Assembly: GCF_900109075.1 (NCBI RefSeq)
Contig: NZ_FNYS01000013.1
Coordinates: 1-64,000 of the forward strand
DNA: 64,000 nucleotides
Origin: Myroides marinus
GTDB lineage: Bacteria > Bacteroidota > Bacteroidia > Flavobacteriales > Flavobacteriaceae
Direction of reading: 5' to 3'
In this document: piece by piece, positions 25,959 to 34,787 of the stretch
Position numbering within the stretch: the stretch's first letter is position 1
How the letters are laid out: each line of letters opens with the position of its first letter
The notes under the pieces: generated by a model
Databases searched by the model: none
What the model saw: the letters and a program-made list of their open reading frames with translations, nothing else
What the model was told of the DNA's origin: nothing
Position numbers and translations under genes: made by a program

Positions 25959-26226
25959 AACTCTTGATTTTAATAGTTGATTTTGATTTTACCTTTTGCT
26001 TTTCAAGCAAATACTTAACAGGTCTGATATTGTTTTGTTTCTCTTGACTATCTGATGTTAGTTTAGAACTAAAGCTTGTCTTTACAATAAAAAAGCAAAC
26101 AAGGCTATAGAATGTAAATACAGTAAGTAATAAAACTTGTTGTATTTTTACTGAGAGGTTATTCCAATAGGTCTGTAGCCTACTGGAATAGCTATATCTT
26201 AAAAGTTGTAACTTATTCATAGTCAT
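25936..26226 (-). CDS. traL: Conjugation protein TraL
   Basis: A small protein of 96 residues with one membrane helix (VLLLTVFTFYSLVCFFIV, about residues 32-49) and a basic N-terminus, as in TraL of Bacteroides conjugative transposons. It fits exactly between traK and traM in the conserved gene order, 7 bases after traK. The identification depends mostly on order, because small one-helix proteins are weakly conserved. The 23-base overlap with traM suggests coupled translation. Confidence 0.78.
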   Translation of the reverse strand: MTMNKLQLLRYSYSSRLQTYWNNLSVKIQQVLLLTVFTFYSLVCFFIVKTSFSSKLTSDSQEKQNNIRPVKYLLEKQKVKSKSTIKIKSYESQSNR

Positions 26227-26233
26227 GTTTTTT

Positions 26234-26857
26234 TTAGCGTTTAATAACTTCTAAGTCTTTGTTCTCAACAACGGTAAACTTTTCTATAATAAATCCTTGC
26301 GGGTTATTATCAGACCTAACCGCAGATATAAGCTGACTACTTGTTACAAGATTCCTCTTGGTGAGATTACTTGATCGTATGATATACTGGGTAGCATAGG
26401 TCATCGCTTTATAGGGATAATTATTAAAGTCTATTTTAATACTATCTACCTCAACTCGCTGTTGAATATTTCCCGAAATTACCCGACTGTAATATCCTTT
26501 TTCAAGAAGATCTTTGTAGTAATCAAAAGCACTTTTATCAGCAAGGTTAAACGCTCTTTGCATATTACCTTCTATTGCTGCCTTCTCAGGTGAGAGGGTA
26601 AAGAATAGCTCATGAAAACGCCTTACGTGTTCTCTTGCCTCTACTGGTCTGTTTATACTTGCGTCTTGAGATAGGGCAAGCATAAGTGATTTACCTTTGT
26701 CAAGCACATAAATCTTCTCTCGTTGCTCTTTAGCAAAGTCATAGCTTTTGTAGATAGTAAATCCAACTACTAAAAGACAAACCGATGCAAATACAATAGC
26801 ATAAAGCCGAATCTGTTTAAAACTATTTTCTATATTTCGAAGTGATTTAAATTCCAT
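26234..26857 (-). CDS. traK: Conjugation protein TraK
   Basis: A protein of 207 residues. An N-terminal membrane helix (AIVFASVCLLVVGFTIY, about residues 19-35) precedes a periplasmic domain. The blocks YVLDKGKSLMLALSQD and AREHVRRFHELFFTLSP are characteristic of TraK in Bacteroides conjugative transposons. Comparable with VirB8, it would bridge inner membrane and channel core. It begins 7 bases after traJ ends and shows no damage. Confidence 0.93.
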   Translation of the reverse strand: MEFKSLRNIENSFKQIRLYAIVFASVCLLVVGFTIYKSYDFAKEQREKIYVLDKGKSLMLALSQDASINRPVEAREHVRRFHELFFTLSPEKAAIEGNMQRAFNLADKSAFDYYKDLLEKGYYSRVISGNIQQRVEVDSIKIDFNNYPYKAMTYATQYIIRSSNLTKRNLVTSSQLISAVRSDNNPQGFIIEKFTVVENKDLEVIKR

Positions 26858-26864
26858 AATACCT

Positions 26865-27860
26865 TTATTTTTTAATTAGTTGTCCTGAAATATTACCTAC
26901 TGTTGCCCCTGCTCCTGCTGTAGCCATATTACCAGTAGTAGATACAGTCTTATTCATGTTGCGCATAAAGTTTCCTGCTCCACCTGCTTGAATTACCCAA
27001 CCCGTAACTGTTGGAATAGTAAAATATCCTACAATGCCGATGATCATAAAAATAACATGCGCAGTATTAGAGGTATCAGGGACAAAACTTGGATCTGAAA
27101 GCATCTGCATATCTCTTTCGATAATTAGAGATTGAATTCTAGCTAGCATTGCACTAAATAAATCGGCTACGGGAAGCCAGAGATACACACTGATATACCG
27201 TGTGAGCCATTGCAGAAGCATAGATTCAAAACCACTCCATATTGAAATAGCAAAGGCAATTGGACCAAGTATGGACAGCACTACCAAAAAGAAAGTCCGA
27301 ATCGTGTCAATAACAAGAGCTGATGCTTGAAAGAGCATTTCTAATATCTCTCTAAAACCATCCCTTAGGTTTTTTTGAAACTCATATTGCCATTTCTCTA
27401 AATACATTCCTGTCATAGCAGCTAAATCAGATGGAGACCACCCAAGCTCATCAAGCTTTTTATCAAATTCTTCATCAGAAACTAAATAAGCTGTCTCAGG
27501 ATTTCTTAGCATCGCTTCTTTTTCTAAAATATCTTTTTGCTTTTGTAAAGAAGTCATATCAATCACTTGACGTTCTAAAATCTGATGTGTACCTTTAACC
27601 ACAGGGCTTAAGACCGTGTTTAATGTTCCAAGAACAAGGGTTGGAAAAAACATAATACACATGCCCAAAGCAAAGGGTCTGAGCATCGGGTACACATCAA
27701 TTGGCTCAGCTCTTGCTAAGGCTTGCCATACTTTTATACCAATGTAAAAAAGAGCACCAAGACCTGCTAAGCTTTTAGCCACAGATACCATCTGACTTGT
27801 AAGTGGCATCATATCATAATAGAGGTTCTGAAGTACCTCATGTAAATTACTATCTCCCAT
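26865..27860 (-). CDS. traJ: Conjugation protein TraJ (VirB6-like)
   Basis: An inner-membrane protein of 331 residues with several membrane helices (about residues 20-40, 63-85, 190-215, 265-290) and a central hydrophilic part. The final glycine- and alanine-rich segment (TTGNMATAGAGATVGNISG) is typical. It matches TraJ of Bacteroides conjugative transposons, the polytopic VirB6-type channel component. It starts 2 bases after traI. Confidence 0.92.
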   Translation of the reverse strand: MGDSNLHEVLQNLYYDMMPLTSQMVSVAKSLAGLGALFYIGIKVWQALARAEPIDVYPMLRPFALGMCIMFFPTLVLGTLNTVLSPVVKGTHQILERQVIDMTSLQKQKDILEKEAMLRNPETAYLVSDEEFDKKLDELGWSPSDLAAMTGMYLEKWQYEFQKNLRDGFREILEMLFQASALVIDTIRTFFLVVLSILGPIAFAISIWSGFESMLLQWLTRYISVYLWLPVADLFSAMLARIQSLIIERDMQMLSDPSFVPDTSNTAHVIFMIIGIVGYFTIPTVTGWVIQAGGAGNFMRNMNKTVSTTGNMATAGAGATVGNISGQLIKK

Positions 27861-27862
27861 AA

Positions 27863-28495
27863 CTACCAGTATTTTTGATTCGAGGTTCCATATAGATCAA
27901 GTACTCTTTGAGTATTATTTTTCTTCTTCGATCTTAAGATGCTGATGCCAATGTTCTTTCTGGTATAGTAACTAACAAGGTTGTGATAGTTTTTTACTTC
28001 TTTGTAAACTCTATCTATAATATCCATACGCTCTTTATCATTTAAAGAAAGACTCGAGGCGCTTACAATCTGCTTGAGTTCCTTGACTAGTTCTGTGCTT
28101 TCTTGAAGTAACACTGAATATCCATTAGCAATAGCTACAAGTTCTTGAGCAGAGAAATTAGGATCATTAAGCATCTTGCCAAAGTTCTTGACATATAGCT
28201 CTGAAACGTCTCCTACTAAGAGTACCGTTTGTTGAACCTTTCTTGCGTCCTTGACAAGATTATTTACTGCTTGGAGCTTATCATAGTACTCCTTCCCTTG
28301 TTTATAGACCTTCTCTACTTCTTTAAAATTTTTAATGACATTACTAACTGTTGAAGAAGTCTGTATAATTTCATTAGCACTGTTTAATATGCCAGATGCC
28401 AAATTAGTGGGATCGGTAACTACCCACTGAGCATTTATCTGTATTGGTAGAATAAGTAGCATAGCTACCATTACTACCTGTAATAGTTTTTTCAT
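27863..28495 (-). CDS. traI: Conjugation protein TraI (DUF4141)
   Basis: A protein of 210 residues with a signal peptide (LLQVVMVAMLLILPIQINAQ) followed directly by WVVTDPTNLASGILNS, the start of the DUF4141 family; the rest is long helices with coiled-coil character. This is the Bacteroidetes TraI, a periplasmic protein equivalent in position to VirB5; it is not the TraI relaxase of F plasmids. It follows traG after a 77-base gap, the largest within the operon. Confidence 0.9.
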   Translation of the reverse strand: MKKLLQVVMVAMLLILPIQINAQWVVTDPTNLASGILNSANEIIQTSSTVSNVIKNFKEVEKVYKQGKEYYDKLQAVNNLVKDARKVQQTVLLVGDVSELYVKNFGKMLNDPNFSAQELVAIANGYSVLLQESTELVKELKQIVSASSLSLNDKERMDIIDRVYKEVKNYHNLVSYYTRKNIGISILRSKKKNNTQRVLDLYGTSNQKYW

Positions 28496-28572
28496 CGTGA
28501 TATGTTTTAATTGATTGTTTATTCTATTAATTATCTACTCTGTTTTCCCTTTAAAGAAATTGGGATAAAGTA

Positions 28573-31077
28573 TTACTGGTTATACTCTTGTTGTTTTTCT
28601 TGTACAAGGCGTTTTATAGACATCTCTACATTACCATCGAGTTCTTTGGCTAGGTTCATGACCTGCATTTTTTCAGTCTCCTCTGTGGTATAAGCTAAAT
28701 ACTCTGAGTAGCTCACTTCTGTAGCATACACACCAGAGTGAGTACCTCCTAAACCAATCCATACTTCTTTGTAAAGACGGTTTGGATTGTTGTTTAAGTT
28801 GATAGAGAGGATTTGAGCTTTTTCTTTGTCAGTAAGTCCAAGCATAGCTTGTATATCATCAAACTTGTTCATGTATTTGCGCTGATCAAGAAGTATCTTA
28901 CAATCTGAATTATTGATGATACTCTCCTTTACAATTGGAGATTGGATAATATCATCCACCTCTTGAGTCACCACAATTGCCTCACCAAAGAACTTTCTAA
29001 CGGTTTTAAAAAGGTAGCGTAAATAATCTGCCATCCCCTCTTTGGCTATAGCCTTCCAAGCTTCTTCTATTAAGATTAGTTTACGTTGTCCTTTAAGACG
29101 TCGCATCTTATTTATAAACACTTCCATGATGATAATTGTCACAATGGGAAACAGAATTTTGTGATCCTTGATGCTATCAATTTCAAAGACGATAAAGCGT
29201 TTGTTAAGTAAATCAAGCTCGCTTTCGGAGTTTAATAAATAGTCGTATTCACCTCCTTTATAGTAGGGTTCAAGCACATTTAAAAAGTTCGCCAGATCAA
29301 AGTCTTTTTCTCTAACTTGTTTGTTTTCTAACTCAGCTTTGTAATCAGTTTTGATATACTCATAGAAAGTATTGAAGCTTGGTTTTATATTGCTATTTTG
29401 AAGTTTTTGAATGTATCCACTTACTGCGTTTGAAAGCGCTACTTCCTCAGCTCGTGAGGGCGGCTGGTCATCACGCTTCCAAAGCGTTAAGATAAGAGTC
29501 TTAATACTCTCTCTTTTTTCAATATCAAATACCCCATCGTCAGTGTAAAAAGGATTAAAAGCAATTGGGTTCTCCTCCGTGTAGGTAAAGTACACTCCAT
29601 CCTCCCCTTTTGTTTTTCCATTAATTAGTTCACATAAGCCTTGGTAAGAGTTCCCTGTATCAACAAGCAAGACATGCGCATTCTGCTCATAGTATTGCCG
29701 TACCATATGATTGGTAAAAAAGCTCTTACCACTTCCCGAAGGTCCCAAGATAAACTTGTTGCGATTAGTGATAATTCCCTTTTTCATCGGCAAGTCTGAG
29801 ATATCTAAGTGAATTGGTTTTCCAGTTAAGCGATCCGCCATTTTAATACCAAAGGGAGATAGCGAGTTTTGATAGTTGGTCTCCCCCGATAAAAAACACA
29901 GTGCAGGCTCTATGAAGGTATAAAAGCTCTCTTCACTTGGGAAGTCTGCGCTATTCCCTGGCATACCAGCCCAGTAAAGCGTCGCAGCATCCACTGTATT
30001 GTGTCTTGGTACGCACTCCATAGAAGCAATAGCACTTCCTGTGTCGTTTTTAAGCTGTTTAAGCTCACTATGATTATCAGACCATGCCATTACATTAAAA
30101 TGAGCTTTTATAGAAGTAAGACCTTTACTATGAGCCTCATTTAAATACTCTTCAATCCACTGTTTGTTTATTTGATTAGCACGGCTGTATCTGGCAAGCG
30201 AATGCATATTCTTAGCTGACTTTTCAAACTGTTTTAGATTGTAATCACTATCCTCTATAAACAAATACTGATTATAAATGTGATTACAATTAAGCAAGAG
30301 TCCAACAGGAGATGCAAACGATAAAGCCATACTGCTTTTATCCGTTGATAGTTTTTCATAACGTGATAAATACGACACCTCAGTAGGTAAATCATCTGTA
30401 CTTGAAAGAGTATGCATTGAAATTCTATTATCTCCTACTCTAACCTCATCCGAACTAATAGCTATATCTTGAAGGCTTCCTCTTTGAGTTGAGCTTAGCG
30501 TTAAGTACTTCTCTAATAGTCCGCTTCTCTCTTGTGAACCAATGATATCCTCTTCAGATAGTTTAATTAAGCTTATTAGCCCACTATCATTGACAATCTT
30601 TTCAAGTTGGGTTGTAGCCTCTAAAAAGCTTTGAACGGTATCTTTATCTCTAATTTCTTTTGGGATGAGTTCTCCTCTTGTAAGGGATGAGAAGTTGCTC
30701 TGACTTTTGATTCGTTCTTTGGTAGTTTTTGTGATAAAGAGATAACAACTGTGATTCAGATAGGGACGCTCGTTAAAATGTCTTTCAAAACTTCTACTTA
30801 AATAGCTTTGCTGTTCGTCTTTAAAATCAGCCTCATAACTCTGTTTTACAAACCAATCTTGCTTGTGAATCACAGTAAACTCAGGAAGGGTTTTAATCGC
30901 CTTATGCCACACACTGTGAATAGTTTCATACTCTTTGTCTGAGATGGTAAATATCTCAGGCAAAATGACTTTATAACAAACCGTAATATCCCCTTGCTTT
31001 GAGACAATGCAGTTATTCTCAACCGCCAAAATCGGAAACATCCTTTCTAAGGTATTTGTCTTAGCTGTATTTCTCAT
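28573..31077 (-). CDS. traG: Conjugation ATPase TraG (VirB4-like)
   Basis: A protein of 834 residues, the main ATPase of the secretion channel. The N-terminal CagE/TrbE-like domain precedes the P-loop GPSGSGKSFFTNH near residue 445 and a Walker B ILIEEAWKAI near residue 665, with GEAIVVTQEVDD and LLDQRKYMNKFD in the last third. Length and order match TraG of Bacteroides conjugative transposons. The start overlaps the end of traF by 17 bases. It powers pilus or channel assembly and substrate transport at the inner membrane; the separate VirD4-like coupling protein is at 50236. Confidence 0.95.
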   Translation of the reverse strand: MRNTAKTNTLERMFPILAVENNCIVSKQGDITVCYKVILPEIFTISDKEYETIHSVWHKAIKTLPEFTVIHKQDWFVKQSYEADFKDEQQSYLSRSFERHFNERPYLNHSCYLFITKTTKERIKSQSNFSSLTRGELIPKEIRDKDTVQSFLEATTQLEKIVNDSGLISLIKLSEEDIIGSQERSGLLEKYLTLSSTQRGSLQDIAISSDEVRVGDNRISMHTLSSTDDLPTEVSYLSRYEKLSTDKSSMALSFASPVGLLLNCNHIYNQYLFIEDSDYNLKQFEKSAKNMHSLARYSRANQINKQWIEEYLNEAHSKGLTSIKAHFNVMAWSDNHSELKQLKNDTGSAIASMECVPRHNTVDAATLYWAGMPGNSADFPSEESFYTFIEPALCFLSGETNYQNSLSPFGIKMADRLTGKPIHLDISDLPMKKGIITNRNKFILGPSGSGKSFFTNHMVRQYYEQNAHVLLVDTGNSYQGLCELINGKTKGEDGVYFTYTEENPIAFNPFYTDDGVFDIEKRESIKTLILTLWKRDDQPPSRAEEVALSNAVSGYIQKLQNSNIKPSFNTFYEYIKTDYKAELENKQVREKDFDLANFLNVLEPYYKGGEYDYLLNSESELDLLNKRFIVFEIDSIKDHKILFPIVTIIIMEVFINKMRRLKGQRKLILIEEAWKAIAKEGMADYLRYLFKTVRKFFGEAIVVTQEVDDIIQSPIVKESIINNSDCKILLDQRKYMNKFDDIQAMLGLTDKEKAQILSINLNNNPNRLYKEVWIGLGGTHSGVYATEVSYSEYLAYTTEETEKMQVMNLAKELDGNVEMSIKRLVQEKQQEYNQ

Positions 31078-31405
31078 AGCCTGTTAGTTTTAAGTTTGTA
31101 TTGAAATACCCTTTGACATCCTTTCTTGAGATGATATACTTTGGAAAGTACTTCCTTGTCTGAAGCTTCATAAGTCCATACTGACCGTATTTCTTGTTTA
31201 ATGAAAATACTTTGTAAACAAGATAGCCAGATGTACTAAGGCCAAGGGCTAAACAAACTAAGTTGTTTACCCCTGCCATATACATGACCATAACAAGAAT
31301 TAGCGTTCCTAAGAGTCCACCAGCAAAATAAAACAGGTACTGCGCTTTGAGTCCTTTAAACTCTACGCTCGCTCCAATACCTTTGTTGATACTATACTTT
31401 TTCAT
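31061..31405 (-). CDS. traF: Conjugation protein TraF (DUF4133)
   Basis: A protein of 114 residues with two membrane helices (about 26-60, YLFYFAGGLLGTLILVMV and a following LVCLALGLSTSGYLVY). The N-terminal SINKGIGASVEFKGLKAQY is the DUF4133 signature. This is the VirB3-like TraF. The frame opens further upstream, but the ATG at 31405 gives the family start and lies 11 bases after traE ends. Confidence 0.9.
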   Translation of the reverse strand: MKKYSINKGIGASVEFKGLKAQYLFYFAGGLLGTLILVMVMYMAGVNNLVCLALGLSTSGYLVYKVFSLNKKYGQYGLMKLQTRKYFPKYIISRKDVKGYFNTNLKLTGYEKYS

Positions 31406-31416
31406 AAGCGTATCTT

Positions 31417-31725
31417 TTAAAGGAAAAATGATCTTAGAATTGTAGCTGCTACAATTAAGAAGATACAAGCTCCAAACCAGCTTGCAGCTGTCTTACTTGT
31501 ATCGGGATCACCACTGGAGAATTTGTTGTAAACCTTTACTCCTCCAATAAGACCAACTACTGCTCCAATAGCATAGATAAGCTTGGTGGCTGGATCAAAA
31601 TAAGAAGTAACCATTTGGGTAGCTTCTGTAATTCCTGCAGCTCCGTTTCCTTGAGCTAAGAGTGGCAAACTACTTAGTACAATAAGTAGTAAAAAAAGCC
31701 TTTTTTTGATTGTTTTTGTTTTCAT
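31417..31725 (-). CDS. traE: Conjugation protein TraE (DUF4134, VirB2-like)
   Basis: A protein of 102 residues with a signal-like N-terminus (FLLLIVLSSLPLLAQ) and two further membrane helices with AAGITEATQMVTSYFDP between; a YAIGAVVGLIGGVKVYNKF block is diagnostic of DUF4134. It corresponds to the VirB2 pilin-like TraE. It is the first gene of the leftward tra operon, preceded by about 290 bases of non-coding DNA. Confidence 0.92.
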   Translation of the reverse strand: MKTKTIKKRLFLLLIVLSSLPLLAQGNGAAGITEATQMVTSYFDPATKLIYAIGAVVGLIGGVKVYNKFSSGDPDTSKTAASWFGACIFLIVAATILRSFFL

Positions 31726-32014
31726 AAAAATGACATTTAGTACGTTATAATCATGCCCTTTACATGATACTTTGGTAAATGTCTTTTGAAAACTGCTTGA
31801 GGGTTTGATTGTGGAAGTTTGGGGTTATGTTTGGCTTTTAGGTAGTCCTATAATTACAGGTCAATCTTTTTTTGTAGGTTTGTTTATCACTTACTTTGTT
31901 TTAATTACAAAAAGAATAATTCCGTTTTTTTAGCAACAGGTATAAGGATTGATGTAGTCATTGTAAGAGAACAAGCAACAAGTGGGGTATTTATTTTTAA
32001 ACTAACGGTGTAAT
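31726..32014. promoter_or_regulatory. Divergent intergenic region, tra promoter
   Basis: About 290 bases between traE (leftward) and the 32015 gene (rightward) must hold promoters for both. No clear TTTG/TAnnTTTG pair is visible. A near-palindrome CATGTAAAGGGCATG (31753-31767) might be an operator. Confidence 0.4.
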
Positions 32015-32692
32015 ATGTTTTATCTATTAGCAACCAAAAACGGTATTGGTTTTGAATTGTGGGGATCTTATGAAGATTTATCTTCTTTATATAATTCCTT
32101 TGATGGATTATGGAATAATGAAGATTTCTTAGATCAGCCTGGTTTTAAATCACGGGAAACAATAATAGCCAGTATGTTATATGATATACGCAAAACTTTT
32201 CAAGGCAATAGATTAGAGCGTACAGGCACTCATTTCCATTTTAATGATACACCTTATTTTGGATGTCGAATATCTTGGGTAGATGGACTGTTCTTTCTGC
32301 ATGCTGTTCGATATAACGCACGTTACTTTAACATCAATAAACTTCAATTAGCAAATCTATTGCAATTAGAATATTGGTTAGAAAAAGCGATGTATAGTTA
32401 TGATCCTAACGGAGCAGTTAACTTGTCTCATTACATAACAGGTGGTATTGACGCTTCTAATGATTGCTTGTATATCTATATGAGAAGGATTAACCTTGAT
32501 TATTTCTTATTAAATGGAGGTAAAAAAGCCTTTAGACAATTACCTGAACTATTAAAGAAAGCTTGTTTTGGAACATCTGAATATTTAGCATACAAAACTG
32601 AATTAGAAAAAGACGCGAAAAAATTAAATACCATAGCTCCTAACCTGGAATTAGACGATGATACATTTGATTATGATAGTGTGAAATGGTAG
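32015..32692 (+). CDS. Hypothetical protein, DUF6904-like
   Basis: A protein of 225 residues. The start MFYLLATKNGIGFELWGSYEDL resembles the DUF6904 family of unknown function; aromatic-rich blocks (HFHFNDTPYFGCRISWVDGLFF, RINLDYFLLNGGKKAF) continue. No membrane segment or known catalytic motif. It is the only rightward gene inside the leftward tra block, with its own promoter region and a strong terminator, so it is cargo rather than a transfer gene. Confidence 0.72.
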   Translation: MFYLLATKNGIGFELWGSYEDLSSLYNSFDGLWNNEDFLDQPGFKSRETIIASMLYDIRKTFQGNRLERTGTHFHFNDTPYFGCRISWVDGLFFLHAVRYNARYFNINKLQLANLLQLEYWLEKAMYSYDPNGAVNLSHYITGGIDASNDCLYIYMRRINLDYFLLNGGKKAFRQLPELLKKACFGTSEYLAYKTELEKDAKKLNTIAPNLELDDDTFDYDSVKW

Positions 32693-32734
32693 AGAAATAA
32701 ATGTCTTTTAAGTCTACATAAGAATTTGTAATAA

Positions 32735-32778
32735 ACAAAGACAGTGTTTAATTTTTAAAACTAAACACTGTCTTTGTT
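32735..32778. terminator. Bidirectional terminator
   Basis: AACAAAGACAGTGTTTA and TAAACACTGTCTTTGTT form a 17-bp perfect stem around an AT-rich loop between two convergent genes (32015-32692 and 32777-33286). The A-rich and T-rich ends make it usable on both strands. Confidence 0.85.
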
Positions 32779-33286
32779 ATATAAAATCATTGATATTAAA
32801 ATCCTCACTACCTATTACTTCTTCTTCTTTTTTTGGTGATTTTTCGTTTAATGATTGATCTAATAATTTAGCTATTGTCTTAGCTGAATTTGGAATCGCC
32901 TGTTGAAGTAATTCAAGTAGATCAGATCCTTCAATCTTTTTAGCTGTCTTTACTATAGTCTCATTGATTAACTCTTGTTCAATAGACCTAACAAAACTAT
33001 TAAGCTCATCAGTACTAACCCTTTGAGTAAATTCATGATCTACAGGTTGTAAACTCTCACTTAGCTCCTTTTCTTCCTCTTCTAAATCAATTTCATCTTC
33101 TTTAGTTAGAGATAGTGATTGCTTTAGTATGACTGGTTTACTTTCTCCTATGATACTTATAGGGACATCTTGTTTAAAGGGTAGCTCTTCTGTTTTGGGT
33201 TGAACCTCTTGTTGAATTGGTTTGTTTCTACTTAATAACAGAAGAACTATAATAATAACAAGACTGATTATTATTACAATTTCCAT
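32777..33286 (-). CDS. Membrane-anchored acidic protein (TraD position)
   Basis: A protein of 169 residues with one N-terminal membrane helix (IVIIISLVIIIVLLLLS, about residues 3-19) followed by a long acidic, low-complexity part (EEEEKEL near 72) and a helical C-terminus. It occupies the traD position after the DUF3408 genes in a tight operon (3 bases from the previous gene). I do not recognise a family; relatives probably occur only in Flavobacteriia elements. Confidence 0.65.
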   Translation of the reverse strand: MEIVIIISLVIIIVLLLLSRNKPIQQEVQPKTEELPFKQDVPISIIGESKPVILKQSLSLTKEDEIDLEEEEKELSESLQPVDHEFTQRVSTDELNSFVRSIEQELINETIVKTAKKIEGSDLLELLQQAIPNSAKTIAKLLDQSLNEKSPKKEEEVIGSEDFNINDFI

Positions 33287-33289
33287 GGA

Positions 33290-33577
33290 TTAAAAGATAG
33301 GTTTATACTTCTGGTTAAACTTTTCTACAATCGTCTGTGAAAACTCCTCAAAGTGATACTCAAGTAGATTATCTAAATAAGCATAAATAGAAACCTTATC
33401 CTCTCCTATGACCTGAATAATACGAGTGAGCTTTTCATGAAACTCTGGTCGGATGTATACCGTTTTTCCATCTCTGGCTCTGGTTGATGTTTCTTTTAAA
33501 AAAGTTTCGACATAATTTTCTTTGCTCTTAGTTGTTTGTACTTGAGCTGTTTTCCTAAAGTGTTTAAATTTTCTCAT
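33290..33577 (-). CDS. DUF3408 protein, shorter paralogue
   Basis: A protein of 95 residues. The conserved DUF3408 core is clear: TRARDGKTVYIRPEFHEKL, then VSIYAYLDNLLEYHFEEF, ending FNQKYKPIF. It is a paralogue of the gene just upstream, whose core is the same length and ends FNEKFKPIL. Proteins of this family are TraB/TraC in Bacteroides conjugative transposons and have a ribbon-helix-helix-like fold, likely DNA binding. It overlaps the upstream paralogue by one base. Confidence 0.88.
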   Translation of the reverse strand: MRKFKHFRKTAQVQTTKSKENYVETFLKETSTRARDGKTVYIRPEFHEKLTRIIQVIGEDKVSIYAYLDNLLEYHFEEFSQTIVEKFNQKYKPIF

Positions 33578-34008
33578 TATAAAATAGGTTTAAATTTTTC
33601 ATTAAAATATTGAGTAATCTCTTGGCTGTAATTTTGTAGATGTTGTTTTAAAATATTGTCTAAATACGAATAAAGCGTTGTTTTTTCTTCTTTAGCCAGT
33701 TGAGTAATACGAAGTAGTACTTCGTGGTACTCTGGTCTTATATAAACCACCTTCCCTGCTCTTGTTGATGGAAAGTCATTAATCAAAAAAAGCTCTTGGT
33801 ATTTAGTAATTGCTACTTCTTTCTTTAGTTTCTTCTCTTTTGCCTGTGGTACTTGTTTTGGGGGTACTGGTTCTTCTTTTTCCTCTATGATAGGTTTAAC
33901 TTGCTTTGCAGACTTGACCTCTATATCACCACTCATGATATTCATTAGATAGTCTTCATCAAGTAACTCTTTCTGAGATTCTTGTTTGGAAATGTTTTGC
34001 TCTTTCAT
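33577..34008 (-). CDS. DUF3408 protein, longer paralogue
   Basis: A protein of 143 residues. A low-complexity charged N-terminus (about 1-75) precedes the DUF3408 core (FPSTRAGKVVYIRPEYHEVL, TTLYSYLDNILKQHL). The core is clearly homologous to that of the 33290 gene, so tandem duplication is likely. It lies 11 bases after the ParA-like gene. With that ATPase it forms a pair resembling ParA plus a ribbon-helix-helix partner, which may segregate or regulate the excised element. Confidence 0.88.
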   Translation of the reverse strand: MKEQNISKQESQKELLDEDYLMNIMSGDIEVKSAKQVKPIIEEKEEPVPPKQVPQAKEKKLKKEVAITKYQELFLINDFPSTRAGKVVYIRPEYHEVLLRITQLAKEEKTTLYSYLDNILKQHLQNYSQEITQYFNEKFKPIL

Positions 34009-34019
34009 TGGTTGAGAGT

Positions 34020-34787
34020 TTAAAGATTAGTAATAGTTAAGAACTCCTCTATAAATGCTGATAGATTAGTTGTTTTCATAAGGTTAGTGTCGGCAGGCAG
34101 CAAACTTGATCGAAACACATACTTGCCCGTAGTTTCTGTTTCTTTTCTAAAGCGCTTGCTGTCTTTTATCCTCGCCTTCATAATAGGAAGGTCTAATTGT
34201 TTAATGACTGCTTCATAGCTATTATATAGCTCCGTCTTTTCTCTTGCGTCCACTTGGTTCCAAAAAAGCCATAACTCTTGTTTAATGGAGTTCTCTTTAC
34301 TTTTTGGTAATTCCGCAAAAGCTTTGGTAAAACCTAAAGTGCTTTCCACTACTAATCGATCTGCGATAATTGGACTAAAGATATAGTCCATCTGATTTAA
34401 AGTTGACAGTACTCCTTTAGTGTTAGCTGTTCCTGGTAAATCAAAAAAAACTACATCAAAAGTTTGATCTAATTCTTGCATAGTAGTCTCAGCAACTTCT
34501 AAGGCTTCTTCAACCTTGCATTTGATAATCGAGTATGCTTTTCTTTTTAATCTTTGAAACTGCTTAATAGCAGCTTGTTTGTAATATTCATTTTGCATGA
34601 TACTATCCTTGTCACGCTCTCTCATATTAACCAAACTGTTCTGAGGAAAATCACAATCCATAACAAGAACATTATAGCCTAATCGATAATGAAGCTGACT
34701 AGCTAACAGTGTTGTTAAAGTAGATTTACCTACTCCACCTTTTTGTGTATAAAAGCTAATTTTTAAAGGTTGTTTTACTGTTTCCAT
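34020..34787 (-). CDS. traA: ParA-family ATPase (TraA-like)
   Basis: A protein of 255 residues from the ATG at 34787 (an ATG at 34796 adds three residues). The deviant Walker A KGGVGKST near residue 18 with SFYTQKGG, VLVMDCDFPQNSL near 43, and VVFFDLPGTAN near 112 identify a ParA/MinD-like ATPase. In CTnDOT-like elements the first gene of the tra operon, traA, is of this type. It probably works with the adjacent DUF3408 proteins. The long AT-rich region upstream could contain its DNA binding site. Confidence 0.9.
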   Translation of the reverse strand: METVKQPLKISFYTQKGGVGKSTLTTLLASQLHYRLGYNVLVMDCDFPQNSLVNMRERDKDSIMQNEYYKQAAIKQFQRLKRKAYSIIKCKVEEALEVAETTMQELDQTFDVVFFDLPGTANTKGVLSTLNQMDYIFSPIIADRLVVESTLGFTKAFAELPKSKENSIKQELWLFWNQVDAREKTELYNSYEAVIKQLDLPIMKARIKDSKRFRKETETTGKYVFRSSLLPADTNLMKTTNLSAFIEEFLTITNL

